Of a stretch of 64,000 nt of DNA, positions 1 through 9,667 are shown piece by piece. The first letter of the stretch is position 1. Each line of letters begins with the position of its first letter. Source of the DNA: Calliopsis andreniformis. Taxonomy: Eukaryota > Arthropoda > Insecta > Hymenoptera > Andrenidae. Location: NCBI RefSeq assembly GCF_051401765.1, contig NW_027480423.1:2108001-2172000 (forward strand), written 5' to 3'. A model generated the notes under the pieces. The model saw only the letters and a list, made by a program, of their open reading frames with translations, was not told the DNA's origin and did no database searches. Both the position numbers and the translations under genes were made by a program.

Positions 1-300
1 CCACCAGATCGAACAGTTAGAGCCTTAGATGTCAACGCCACATGCATAAAATACAGTAAAGGTGCAACAGTTTTTCCATCGTATAACAGGAATAACTGCA
101 AACAGTGTGAAAGTACTGGACATTTCTACGTTCCGGGTAACTTAGGTTTCACTATAGGGCGTTGCTCCACCAGATCGAATAGCTAGGGCCTTAGAAGTGA
201 ACGCACGAAGCATAAAATACAAAAAAATAGAACAGTTTTTCCATGTGCAAAACGAATAATTGCTACCAGTGTGAACGTTATGGTCATTTCTACGTTCCGG

Positions 301-329
301 GCAACCTAGGCTTCACTCTAGGGCGTTGC
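301..329. other. Conserved imperfect dyad (potential hairpin) in the monomer
   Basis: GCAACCTAG (301-309) and CTAGGGCGTTGC (318-329) form near-complementary arms around an 8-base centre. GCAA pairs with TTGC, CCTAG pairs with CTAGG, and three bases (GCG) bulge out. The same arrangement sits at the equivalent place in most monomers of the array, about every 166 bases, although copies with CCTACGC or CCTATGC lose part of it. Dyad symmetries are known from several centromeric satellites that lack CENP-B boxes. A function here is only a possibility. Confidence 0.55.
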
Positions 330-661
330 TCCACCAGATCGAACAGTTAGGGCCTTAGAAGTCAACGCCAGAAGCATAAAATACAATAAAGATGCAACAG
401 TTTTTCCGTCATACAACAGGAATAACTGCAAACAGTGTGAAAGTACTGGTCATTTCTACTTCCCGGGAAACCTAGGCTTCACTCTAGGGCGTTGCTCCAC
501 CAGATCGAATAGTTAGGGCCTTAGAAGTCAGCGCCCGAAGCATAAAATGCAAAATAAATAGAACAGTTTTTCATTGTATAAAACGAATAACTGCAACCAG
601 TGTGAAAGTACTGGTCATTTCTACGTTCCGGGCAACCTAGGCTTCACTCTAGGGCGTTGCT

Positions 662-827
662 CCACCAGATCGAATAGTTAGGGCCTTAGAAGTCAACGCC
701 AGAAGCATAAAATACAATAAAGATGCAACAGTTTTTCCATCGTACAACAGGAATAACTGTAAACAGTGTGAAAGTACTGGTCATTTCTACGTTCCGGGTA
801 ACCTAGGTTTCACTCTAGGGCGTTGCT
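662..827. repeat. Representative 166-bp monomer
   Basis: This copy shows the usual layout. CCACCAGATCGAA is at 662-674, GGGCC at 681-685, AGTCAACGCC at 691-700, AGAAGCATAAAATAC at 701-715, and a T5 tract at 732-736. GTGTGAAAGT follows around 767-775, GTTCCGGG at 791-798, the palindrome CCTAGG at 802-807 and AGGGCGTTG just before the next anchor. The middle segment (701-765) is A+T-rich. Subtypes elsewhere differ mainly in three places: CGTATAACAGGAAT versus CGTATAAAACGAAT versus CGTATAAAATGAAT; CCTTAGAAG versus CCTAAGAAG; and AGTACTGG versus AGTTATGG versus AGTAATGG. The choice of start is arbitrary. Confidence 0.9.
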
Positions 828-1655
828 CCACCAGATCGAATAGCTAGCGCCTTAGAAGTCAACGCCCGAAGCATAAAATACAAAAAAATAGAACAGTTTT
901 TCCATGTGTAAAACGAATTATTGCTACCAGTGTGAACGTTATGGTCATTTCTACGTTCCGGGCAACCTAGGCTTGACCCTAGGGCGTTGTTCCACCAGAT
1001 GGAATAGTTAGGGCCTAAGAAGTCAACGCCAGAAGCATAAAATACGATACAAATACAACAGCTTTTCCATCGTAGAAAACGAATAATGGCAACCAGTGTG
1101 AAAGTTATGGTCATTTCTACGTTCCGCGCAACCTAGGCTTCACTCTAGGGCGTTGCTCCACCATATCGAATAGTTAGGGCCTTAGAAGTCAACGCCCGAA
1201 GCACTAAATACAAAATAAATAGAACAGTTTTTCCATTGTATAAAACGAATAATTGCTACCAGTTTAAAAGTTATGGTCATTTCTACGTATCGGGCAACCC
1301 AGGCTTCACCCTAGGCCGTTGTCCCACCAGATCGAACAGTTAGGGCCTAAGAAGTGAACGCCAGAAGCATAAAATACAATATAAATACAACAGTTTTTCC
1401 ATCGTATAAAATGTATGATTGCGAACATTGTGAAAGTAATGGTCATTTCTACGTTCCGGGCAACCTACGCTTGACCCTAGGGCGTTGTTCCACCGGATGG
1501 AATAGTTAGGGCCTAAGAAGTCAACGCCAGAAGCATAAAATACGATACAAATACAACAGCTTTTCCATCGTAGAAAACGAATAATGGCAACCAGTGTGAA
1601 AGATATGGTCATTTCTACGTTCCGAGCAACCTAGGCTTCACTCTAGGGCCTTGCT

Positions 1656-3310
1656 CCACCAGATCGAACAGTTAGAGCCTTAGATGTCAACGCCACATGC
1701 ATAAAATACAGTAAAGGTGCAACAGTTTTTCCATCGTATAACAGGAATAACTGCAAACAGTGTGAAAGTACTGGACATTTCTACGTTCCGGGTAACTTAG
1801 GTTTCACTATAGGGCGTTGCTCCACCAGATCGAATAGCTAGGGCCTTAGAAGTGAACGCCCGAAGGATAAAATACAAAAAAATAGAACAGTTTTTCCATG
1901 TGCAAAACGAATAATTGCTACCAGTGTGAACGTTATGGTCATTTCTACGTTCCGGGCAACCTAGGCTTCACTCTAGGGCGTTGCTCCACCAGATCGAACA
2001 GTTAGGGCCTTAGAAGTCAACGCCAGAAGCATAAAATACAATAAAGATGCAACAGTTTTTCCGTCATACAACAGGAATAACTGCAAACAGTGTGAAAGTA
2101 CTGGTCATTTCTACTTCCCGGGAAACCTAGGCTTCACTCTAGGGCGTTGCTCCACCAGATCGAATAGTTAGGGCCTTAGAAGTCAGCGCCCGAAGCATAA
2201 AATGCAAAATAAATAGAACAGTTTTTCATTGTATAAAACGAATAACTGCAACCAGTGTGAAAGTACTGGTCATTTCTACGTTCCGGGCAACCTAGGCTTC
2301 ACTCTAGGGCGTTGCTCCACCAGATCGAATAGTTAGGGCCTTAGAAGTCAACGCCAGAAGCGTAAAATACAATAAAGATGCAACAGTTTTTCCATCGTAC
2401 AACAGGAATAACTGTAAACAGTGTGAAAGTACTGGTCATTTCTACGTTCCGGGTAACCTAGGTTTCACTCTAGGGCGTTGCTCCACCAGATCGAATAGCT
2501 AGCGCCTTAGAAGTCAACGCCCGAAGCATAAAATACAAAAAAATAGAACAGTTTTTCCATGTGTAAAACGAATTATTGCTACCAGTGTGAACGTTATGGT
2601 CATTTCTACGTTCCGGACAACCTAGGCTTGACCCTAGGGCGTTGTTCCACCAGATGGAATAGTTAGGGCCTAAGAAGTCAACGCCAGAAGCATAAAATAC
2701 GATACAAATACAACAGCTTTTCCATCGTAGAAAACGAATAATGGCAACCAGTGTGAAAGTTATGGTCATTTCTACGTTCCGCGCAACCTAGGCTTCACTC
2801 TAGGGCGTTGCTCCACCATATCGAATAGTTAGGGCCTTAGAAGTCAACGCCCGAAGCATTAAATACAAAATAAATAGAACAGTTTTTCCATTGTATAAAA
2901 CGAATAATTGCTACCAGTTTAAAAGTTATGGTCATTTCTACGTATCGGGCAACCTAGGCTTCACCCTAGGCCGTTGTCCCACCAGATCGAACAGTTAGGG
3001 CCTAAGAAGTGAACGCCAGAAGCATAAAATACAATATAAATACAACAGTTTTTCCATCGTATAAAATGTATGATTGCGAACATTGTGAAAGTAATGGTCA
3101 TTTCTACGTTCCGGGCAACCTACGCTTGACCCTAGGGCGTTGTTCCACCGGATGGAATAGTTAGGGCCTAAGAAGTCAACGCCAGAAGCATAAAATACGA
3201 TACAAATACAACAGCTTTTCCATCGTAGAAAACGAATAATGGCAACCAGTGTGAAAGATATGGTCATTTCTACGTTCCGAGCAACCTAGGCTTCACTCTA
3301 GGGCCTTGCT
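1656..3310. repeat. HOR-A copy 2 (10 monomers, 1655 bp)
   Basis: Base-for-base copy of 1-1655 at a displacement of exactly 1655. I noted only about half a dozen differences by eye. Examples are ACGCACGAAGC versus ACGCCCGAAGG early in the unit, GCATAAA versus GCGTAAA near 2361, and CCGGGCAAC versus CCGGACAAC near 2615. This near identity indicates recent duplication or homogenisation. Confidence 0.95.
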
Positions 3311-4713
3311 CCACCAGATCGAACAGTTAGAGCCTTAGATGTCAACGCCACATGCATAAAATACAGTAAAGGTGCAACAGTTTTTCCATCGTATAACAGG
3401 AATAACTGCAAACAGTGTGAAAGTACTGGACATTTCTACGTTCCGGGTAACTTAGGTTTCACTATAGGGCGTTGCTCCATCAGATCGAATAGCTAGGGCC
3501 TTAGAAGTGAACGCCCGAAGCATAAAATACAAAAAAATAGAACAGTTTTTCCATGTGCAAAACGAATAATTGCTACCAGTGTGAACGTTATGGTCATTTC
3601 TACGTTCCGGGCAACCTAGGCTTCACTCTAGGGCGTTGCTCCACCAGATCGAACAGTTAGGGCCTTAGAAGTCAACGCCAGAAGCATAAAATACAATAAA
3701 GATGCAACAGTTTTTCCGTCATACAACAGGAATAACTGCAAACAGTGTGAAAGTACAGGTCATTTCTACTTCCCGGGAAACCTAGGCTTCACTCTAGGGC
3801 GTTGCTCCACCAGATCGAATAGTTAGGGCCTTAGAAGTCAGCGCCCGAAGCATAAAATGCAAAATAAATAGAACAGTTTTTCATTGTATAAAACGAATAA
3901 CTGCAACCAGTGTGAAAGTACTGGTCATTTCTACGTCCCGGGCAACCTAGGCTTCACTCTAGGGCGTTGCTCCACCAGATCGAATAGTTAGGGCCTTAGA
4001 AGTCAACGCCAGAAGCATAAAATACAATAAAGATGCAACAGTTTTTCCATCGTACAACAGGAATAACTGTAAACAGTGTGAAAGTACTGGTCATTTCTAC
4101 GTTCCGGGTAACCTAGGTTTCACTCTAGGGCGTTGCTCCACCAGATCGAATAGCTAGCGCCTTAGAAGTCAACGCCCGAAGCATAAAATACAAAAAAATA
4201 GAACAGTTTTTCCATGTGTAAAACGAATTATTGCTACCAGTGTGAACGTTATGGTCATTTCTACGTTCCGGGCAACCTAGGCTTGACCCTAGGGCGTTGT
4301 TCCACCAGATGGAATAGTTAGGGCCTAAGAAGTCAACGCCAGAAGCATAAAATACGATACAAATACAACAGCTTTTCCATCGTAGAAAACGAATAATGGC
4401 AACCAGTGTGAAAGTTATGGTCATTTCTACGTTCCGCGCAACCTAGGCTTCACTCTAGGGCGTTGCTCCACCATATCGAATAGTTAGGGCCTTAGAAGTC
4501 AACGCCCGAAGCATTAAATACAAAATAAATAGAACAGTTTTTCCATTGTATAAAACGAATAATTGCTACCAGTTTAAAAGTTATTGTCATTTCTACGTAT
4601 CGGGCAACCTAGGCTTCACCCTAGGCCGTTGTCCCACCAGATCGAACAGTTAGGGCCTAAGAAGTGAACGCCAGAAGCATAAAATACAATATAAATACAA
4701 CAGTTTTTCCATC
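3311..4713. repeat. HOR-A copy 3, truncated after about 8.5 monomers
   Basis: Follows copy 2 in register and matches it closely until about 4713, inside the ninth monomer. There CATCGTATAAAATGTATG is replaced by CATCATATAAAACGAATG and the HOR-A order stops. The 166-base rhythm is not disturbed at the break: anchors at 4634, 4800 and 4966 are evenly spaced. The switch is therefore a within-register exchange with another monomer type, not an insertion. Confidence 0.9.
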
Positions 4714-4839
4714 ATATAAAACGAATGATAGCAACCAGTGTGAAAGTTATGGTCATTTCTACGTTCCGGTCAACGTAGGCTTCACTCTAGGGCGTTGCCC
4801 CACCAGATCGTATAGTTAGGGCCTTAGATGTCAGCGCCC
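4714..4839. repeat. Transition between HOR-A and HOR-B
   Basis: The rest of the hybrid monomer that ends HOR-A, plus the start of the next one (anchor 4800, CCACCAGATCGTATAG). It belongs to neither unit. It carries CCGGTCAACGTAGG in place of the usual CCGGGCAACCTAGG. Confidence 0.7.
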
Positions 4840-6169
4840 GAAGCATAAAATACAAAATAAATAAAACAGTTTTTCCATCGTATAAAACGAATAATTGCTA
4901 CCAGTGTGAAAGTTATGGTCATTTCTACGTTCCGCGCAACCTAGGCTTCACTCTAGGGCGTTGCTCCACCAGATCAAACAGTTAGGGCCTTAGATGTCAA
5001 CGCCAGAAGCATAAAATACAATAAAGGTGCAACACTTTTTCCATCGTATAACAGGAATAACTGCAACCAGTGTGAAAGTACTGGTCATTTCTACGTTCCG
5101 GGTAACCTAGGTTTCACTCTAGGGCGTTGCTCCACGAGATCGAAAAGCTAAGTACTTAGAATTCAACGCCAGAAGAATAAAATACAATATAAGTACAACA
5201 GTTTTTCCATCGTATAAATTGAATATTTGCAAACATTGTGAAAGTAATGGTCATTTCTAGGTTCCGGGCAACCTATGCGACACTATAGAGCGTTGCTCCA
5301 CCACATCTAATAGCTACGGCCTTAAAAGTCGTCGCCAGAAGAATAAAATGCAATATAAATACAACAGCTTTTCCATCGTATAAAATGAATAATTGCAAAC
5401 AGTGTGATAGTAATGGTCATTTGTACTTTCCGGGCAACCTAGGCTTCACTCCAGGGCGTTGCTCCACCAGATCGAATAGATGAGGGCCTTAGAAGTCAAC
5501 GCCAGAAGCATAAAGTACGATATAAATACAACAGCTTTTCCATCGTATAAAACGAATAATAGCAACCAGTGTGAAAGTTATGGTCATTTCTACGTTCCGG
5601 GCAACCTAGGCTTCACTCCAGGGCGTTGCTCCACCAGATCAAACAGTTAGGGCCTTAGAAGTCAAAGCCCGAAGCATAAAATACAAAAGAAATAGAACGG
5701 TTTTTCCATTGTATAAAACGAATAAATGCTACCAGTGTAAAAGTTATGGTCTTTTCTACGTTCCTGGCAACCTAGGCTTCACTCTAGGGCGTTGTTCCAC
5801 CAGATCGAATAGTTAGGGCCTAAGAAGTGAACGCCAGAAGCATAAAATACAATATGAATACAACAGCTTTTCCATCGTATAAAACGAATAATTGCAACCA
5901 GTATGAAACTTATGGTCATTTCTACGTTCCGGGCTACCTAGGCTTCACTCTATGGCGTTCTGCCACCACATCGAATAGCTACGGCCACAGAAGTCAATGC
6001 CTGAATAATAAAATACAATAAAAATACAACAGTCTTTCCATCCTATAACAGGAATAATTGCAACCCGTGTGAAAGTGATGGTCATTTCTACGTTCCGGGA
6101 AACCTATGCTTCGCTCTATGGCGTTGCTCCTCCAGATCGAATAGTTGAGGGCCTTAGAAGTCAACGCCA
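4840..6169. repeat. HOR-B copy 1 (8 monomers, 1330 bp)
   Basis: Anchors at 4966, 5132, 5298, 5464, 5631, 5797, 5963, 6129 and 6296 give monomers of 166, 166, 166, 167, 166, 166, 166 and 167 bp. Distinctive monomers include one with CCACGAGATCGAAAAGCTAA (5132), one with CTATGCGACACTATAGAG (about 5271) and one with TCTATGGCGTTCTGCC (about 5949). The whole order recurs 1330 bases downstream. Most of these monomers are much more diverged from the array consensus than those of HOR-A. Confidence 0.93.
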
Positions 6170-7499
6170 GAAGCATAAAATACAAAATAAATAAAACAGT
6201 TTTTCCATCGTATAAAACGAATAATTGCTACCAGTGTGAAAGTTATGGTCATTTCTACGTTCCGCGCAACCTAGGCTTCACTCTAGGGCGTTGCTCCACC
6301 AGATCAAACAGTTAGGGCCTTAGATGTCAACGCCAGAAGCATAAAATACAATAAAGGTGCAACACTTTTTCCATCGTATAACAGGAATAACTGCAACCAG
6401 TGTGAAAGTACTGGTCATTTCTACGTTCCGGGTAACCTAGGTTTCACTCTAGGGCGTTGCTCCACGAGATCGAAAAGCTAAGTACTTAGAATTCAACGCC
6501 AGAAGAATAAAATACAATATAAGTACAACAGTTTTTCCATCGTATAAATTGAATATTTGCAAACATTGTGAAAGTAATGGTCATTTCTAGGTTCCGGGCA
6601 ACCTATGCGACACTATAGAGCGTTGCTCCACCACATCTAATAGCTACGGCCTTAAAAGTCGTCGCCAGAAGAATAAAATGCAATATAAATACAACAGCTT
6701 TTCCATCGTATAAAATGAATAATTGCAAACAGTGTGATAGTAATGGTCATTTGTACTTTCCGGCAAACCTAGGCTTCACTCCAGGGCGTTGCTCCACCAG
6801 ATCGAATAGATGAGGGCCTTAGAAGTCAACGCCAGAAGCATAAAGTACGATATAAATACAACAGCTTTTCCATCGTATAAAACGAATAATAGCAACCAGT
6901 GTGAAAGTTATGGTCATTTCTACGTTCCGGGCAACCTAGGCTTCACTCCAGGGCGTTGCTCCACCAGATCAAACAGTTAGGGCCTTAGAAGTCAAAGCCC
7001 GAAGCATAAAATACAAAAGAAATAGAACGGTTTTTCCATTGTATAAAACGAATAAATGCTACCAGTGTAAAAGTTATGGTCTTTTCTACGTTCCTGGCAA
7101 CCTAGGCTTCACTCTAGGGCGTTGTTCCACCAGATCGAATAGTTAGGGCCTAAGAAGTGAACGCCAGAAGCATAAAATACAATATGAATACAACAGCTTT
7201 TCCATCGTATAAAACGAATAATTGCAACCAGTATGAAACTTATGGTCATTTCTACGTTCCGGGCTACCTAGGCTTCACTCTATGGCGTTCTGCCACCACA
7301 TCGAATAGCTACGGCCACAGAAGTCAATGCCTGAATAATAAAATACAATAAAAATACAACAGTCTTTCCATCCTATAACAGGAATAATTGCAACCCGTGT
7401 GAAAGTGATGGTCATTTCTACGTTCCGGGAAACCTATGCTTCGCTCTATGGCGTTGCTCCTCCAGATCGAATAGTTGAGGGCCTTAGAAGTCAACGCCA
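6170..7499. repeat. HOR-B copy 2 (8 monomers, 1330 bp)
   Basis: Nearly identical to 4840-6169 at displacement 1330. One visible change is CCGGGCAACC becoming CCGGCAAACC near 6762. The left boundary is placed where identity to copy 1 begins, just before AAGCATAAAATACAAAATAA. Confidence 0.93.
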
Positions 7500-7631
7500 G
7501 AAGCATAAAGTACAAAATAAATAAAACAGTTTTTCCATCGTATAAAACGAATAATTGCTACCAGTGTGAAAGTTATGGTCATTTCTACGTTCCGCGCAAC
7601 CTAGGCTTCACTCTAGGGCGTTGCTCCACCA
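7500..7631. repeat. HOR-B copy 3, stub of under one monomer
   Basis: Matches the start of the HOR-B unit (7521 is equivalent to 6191 and 4861) through CCGCGCAACCTAGG and the next anchor. At about 7632 the anchor reads CCACCATATCG rather than CCACCAGATCA and the sequence becomes A-like. Confidence 0.85.
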
Positions 7632-8285
7632 TATCGAATAGTTAGGGCCTTAGAAGTCAACGCCAGAAGCATAAAATACAATAAAGATGCAACAGTTTTT
7701 CCGTCATACAACAGGAATAACTTCAAACAGTGTGAAAGTACTGGTCATTTCTACATCCCGGGAAACCTTGGCTTCACTCTAGGGCGTTGCTCCACCAGAT
7801 CGAATAGCAAGCGCCTTAGAAGTCAACGCCCGAAGCATAAAATACAAAAAAATAGAACAGTTTTTCCATGTGTAAAACGAATAATTGCTACCAGTGTGAA
7901 CATAATGGTCATTTCTACGTTCCGGGCAACCTAGGCTTGACCCTAGGGCGTTGTCCCACCAGATGGAATAGTTAGGGCCTAAGAAGTCAACGCCAGAAGC
8001 ATAAAATACGATACAAATACAACAGCTTTTCCATCGTAGAAAACGAATAATGGCAACCAGTGTGAAAGTTATGGTCATTTCTACGTTCCGAGCAACCTAG
8101 GATTCACTCTAGGGCCTAGCTCCACCAGATTGAACAGGTAGGGCCTTAGATGTCAACGCCACATGCATAAAATACAATAAAGGAGCAACAGTTTTTCCAT
8201 CGTATAACAGGAATAACTGCAACCAGTGTGAAAGTACTGGTCATTTCTACGTTCCGGGTAACCTAGGTTTCACTCTAGGGCGTTG
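7632..8285. repeat. Four A-like monomers, non-adjacent in HOR-A
   Basis: 7632-7780 resembles HOR-A monomer 3 (TTTTTCCGTCATACAACAGG). 7790-8100 resembles HOR-A monomers 6-7 (a run of seven A, then the GATGGAATAG monomer). 8100-8285 resembles HOR-A monomer 1 (CTTAGATGTC, CCACATGCAT). Divergence from HOR-A is clearly greater than between the HOR-A copies themselves, so this is an older relative or a patch copied from another A-type array. Confidence 0.75.
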
Positions 8286-8905
8286 GTCCACCAGATAGAA
8301 TAGCTAGGGACTTATAATTCAATTCCAGAAGTATAAAATACAATACAAGTACAACAGTTTTTCCATCGTATAAAATGTATATTTGCAAAAATTGTGACAG
8401 TAATGGTCATTTCTACGTTCCGGGCAACCTATGCGACACTCAAGGGCATTGCTCCACCTCATCTAATAACTACGGCCTTAGGAGTCAACGCCAGATGCAT
8501 AAAATACGATATAAATACAACAGTTTTTCCACTGTATAAAACGAATAACTGCAACCAGTGTGAAAGTAATGGTCGTTTCTACGTTCCGGTCAACCTAGGC
8601 GTCACTCTAGGGCGTTGCTCCACAACATCTAATATCTACGGCCTTAGAAGTCAACGCCAGGAGCATAAAATACAATATAAATACAACAGCTTTTCCATCG
8701 CATAAAATGAACGATTGGGAACATTGTGAAAGTAATGGTCATTTCTACGTTCCGGGCAACCTACGCTTGACCCTAGGGCGTTGTTCCACCAGATGGAATA
8801 GTTAGGGCCTAAGAAGTCACCGCCAGAAGCATAAAATACGATACAAATACAACAGCTTTTCCATCGTAGAAAATGAATAATTGCAAACAGTGTGAAAGTA
8901 ATGGT
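8286..8905. repeat. Module R: four monomers shared with region C
   Basis: The series CCAGATAGAATAGCTAGGGA, CTATGCGACACTCAAGGGCA, TTTTTCCACTGTATAAAACG and CATCGCATAAAATGAACG occurs here and again, in the same order, at about 18220-18860 (displacement 9943, dropping to 9942) and 21038-21680. The region C copies lack one C/T in ACGTTCCGGG (they read ACGTCCGGG), and this one-base deletion accounts for the change of displacement. It shows that this copy is not a direct recent duplicate. Confidence 0.8.
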
Positions 8906-9240
8906 CATTTCTCCGATCCGGGCAACCTAGGCTTCACCCAAGGGCGTTGCTCCAACAGATTGAATAGTTAGGGCCTTAGAAGTCAATGCCCGAAGCATAA
9001 AACGCAATAAATATACAACAGTTTTTCCATCGTATAGCAGGAACAATTTGCAACCAGTGAGATGGTAGTGGTCATTTCTGCGTTCCGGGCAACCTAGGGT
9101 TCTCTGCAGGGCGTTGCTCCCCCAGATCGAATAGTTACGGCCTAAGAAGTCAACGCCAGAAGCATAAAATACGATAAAGATGCAACAGTTTTTCCATCGT
9201 ATAAAACGAATAATTGCAACCAGTGTGAAAGTTATGGTCA
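8906..9240. repeat. Module T: two-monomer cassette with an extra T
   Basis: Contains GTATAGCAGGAACAATTTGC, with three T where most monomers have two, followed by GTTACGGCCTAAGAAGTC and ATACGATAAAGATGCAAC. The same pair recurs in HOR-G at about 35360-35570 and 42490-42700, and in region H at about 61230-61440. Here it is more diverged (GGGTTCTCTGCAGGGCG in place of TTTCACTCCAGGGCG). Confidence 0.75.
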
Positions 9241-9667
9241 TTTCTACGTTCCGGGTAACCTAGGTTTCACTCTAGGGCGTTGCTCCACGAGATCGAAAAG
9301 CTAAGTACTTAGAATTCAACGCCAGAAGAATAAAATACAATATAAGTACAACAGTTTTTCCATCGTATAAATTGAATATTTGCAAACATTGTGAAAGTAA
9401 TGGTCATTTCTAGGTTCCGGGCAACCTATGCGACACTATAGAGCGTTGCTCCACCACATCTAATAGCTACGGCCTTAAAAGTCGTCGCCAGAAGAATAAA
9501 ATGCAATATAAATACAACAGCTTTTCCATCGTATAAAATGAATAATTGCAAACAGTGTGATAGTAATGGTCATTTGTACTTTCCGGGCAACCTAGGCTTC
9601 ACTCCAGGGCGTTGCTCCACCAGATCGAATAGATGAGGGCCTTAGAAGTCAACGCCAGAAGCATAAA
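9241..9667. repeat. Detached fragment of HOR-B (about 2.6 monomers)
   Basis: From CCGGGTAACCTAGG through CCACGAGATCGAAAAGCTAA to AGATGAGGGCCTTAGAAG the sequence equals HOR-B 5088-5514 at displacement 4153 (25 monomers), with almost no differences. It then switches at about 9667 (CATAAAATACAATAAAGATG in place of CATAAAGTACGATATAAATA) to an A-like monomer. It was copied from HOR-B, or both came from a common source, recently. Confidence 0.85.

Larger units (their letters stand above)
1..1655. repeat. HOR-A copy 1 (10 monomers, 1655 bp)
   Basis: Ten monomers of 166, 164, 166, 165, 166, 164, 166, 166, 166 and 166 bp make a unit that recurs in order at 1656 and 3311. Monomers within the unit differ clearly from each other: the first carries GTTAGAGCCTTAGATGTC and CCACATGCAT, while others carry a run of seven A in ATACAAAAAAATAG or lack one T in the T tract. 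Equivalent monomers in the next unit are nearly identical. That contrast defines a higher-order repeat. The phase chosen simply follows the window start, so the array presumably continues to the left. Confidence 0.95.

Noticed and set aside
302..330. Rho-independent terminator reading of the conserved dyad
   Set aside because: The arms are imperfect, no T run follows the stem, and the context is a eukaryotic-type satellite with no operon.
669..677. Pol III B-box-like GATCGAATA
   Set aside because: It lacks the final C of the B-box core, and no A box is found at suitable spacing upstream. A tRNA-derived origin is not supported.
680..688. Telomere-like TTAGGG within GTTAGGGCC
   Set aside because: It occurs once per monomer and never in tandem, so it is not telomeric repeat.
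815..1114. Recurrent minus-strand open frames of 63-105 codons, with a shared peptide containing FYASGVDFLGPNYSI
   Set aside because: They repeat because the DNA repeats. Each spans at most about two monomers, ends at stops inside the same satellite, has no domain or signal, and runs across monomer boundaries. A unit near 165 bases (3 x 55) keeps one frame open by chance.
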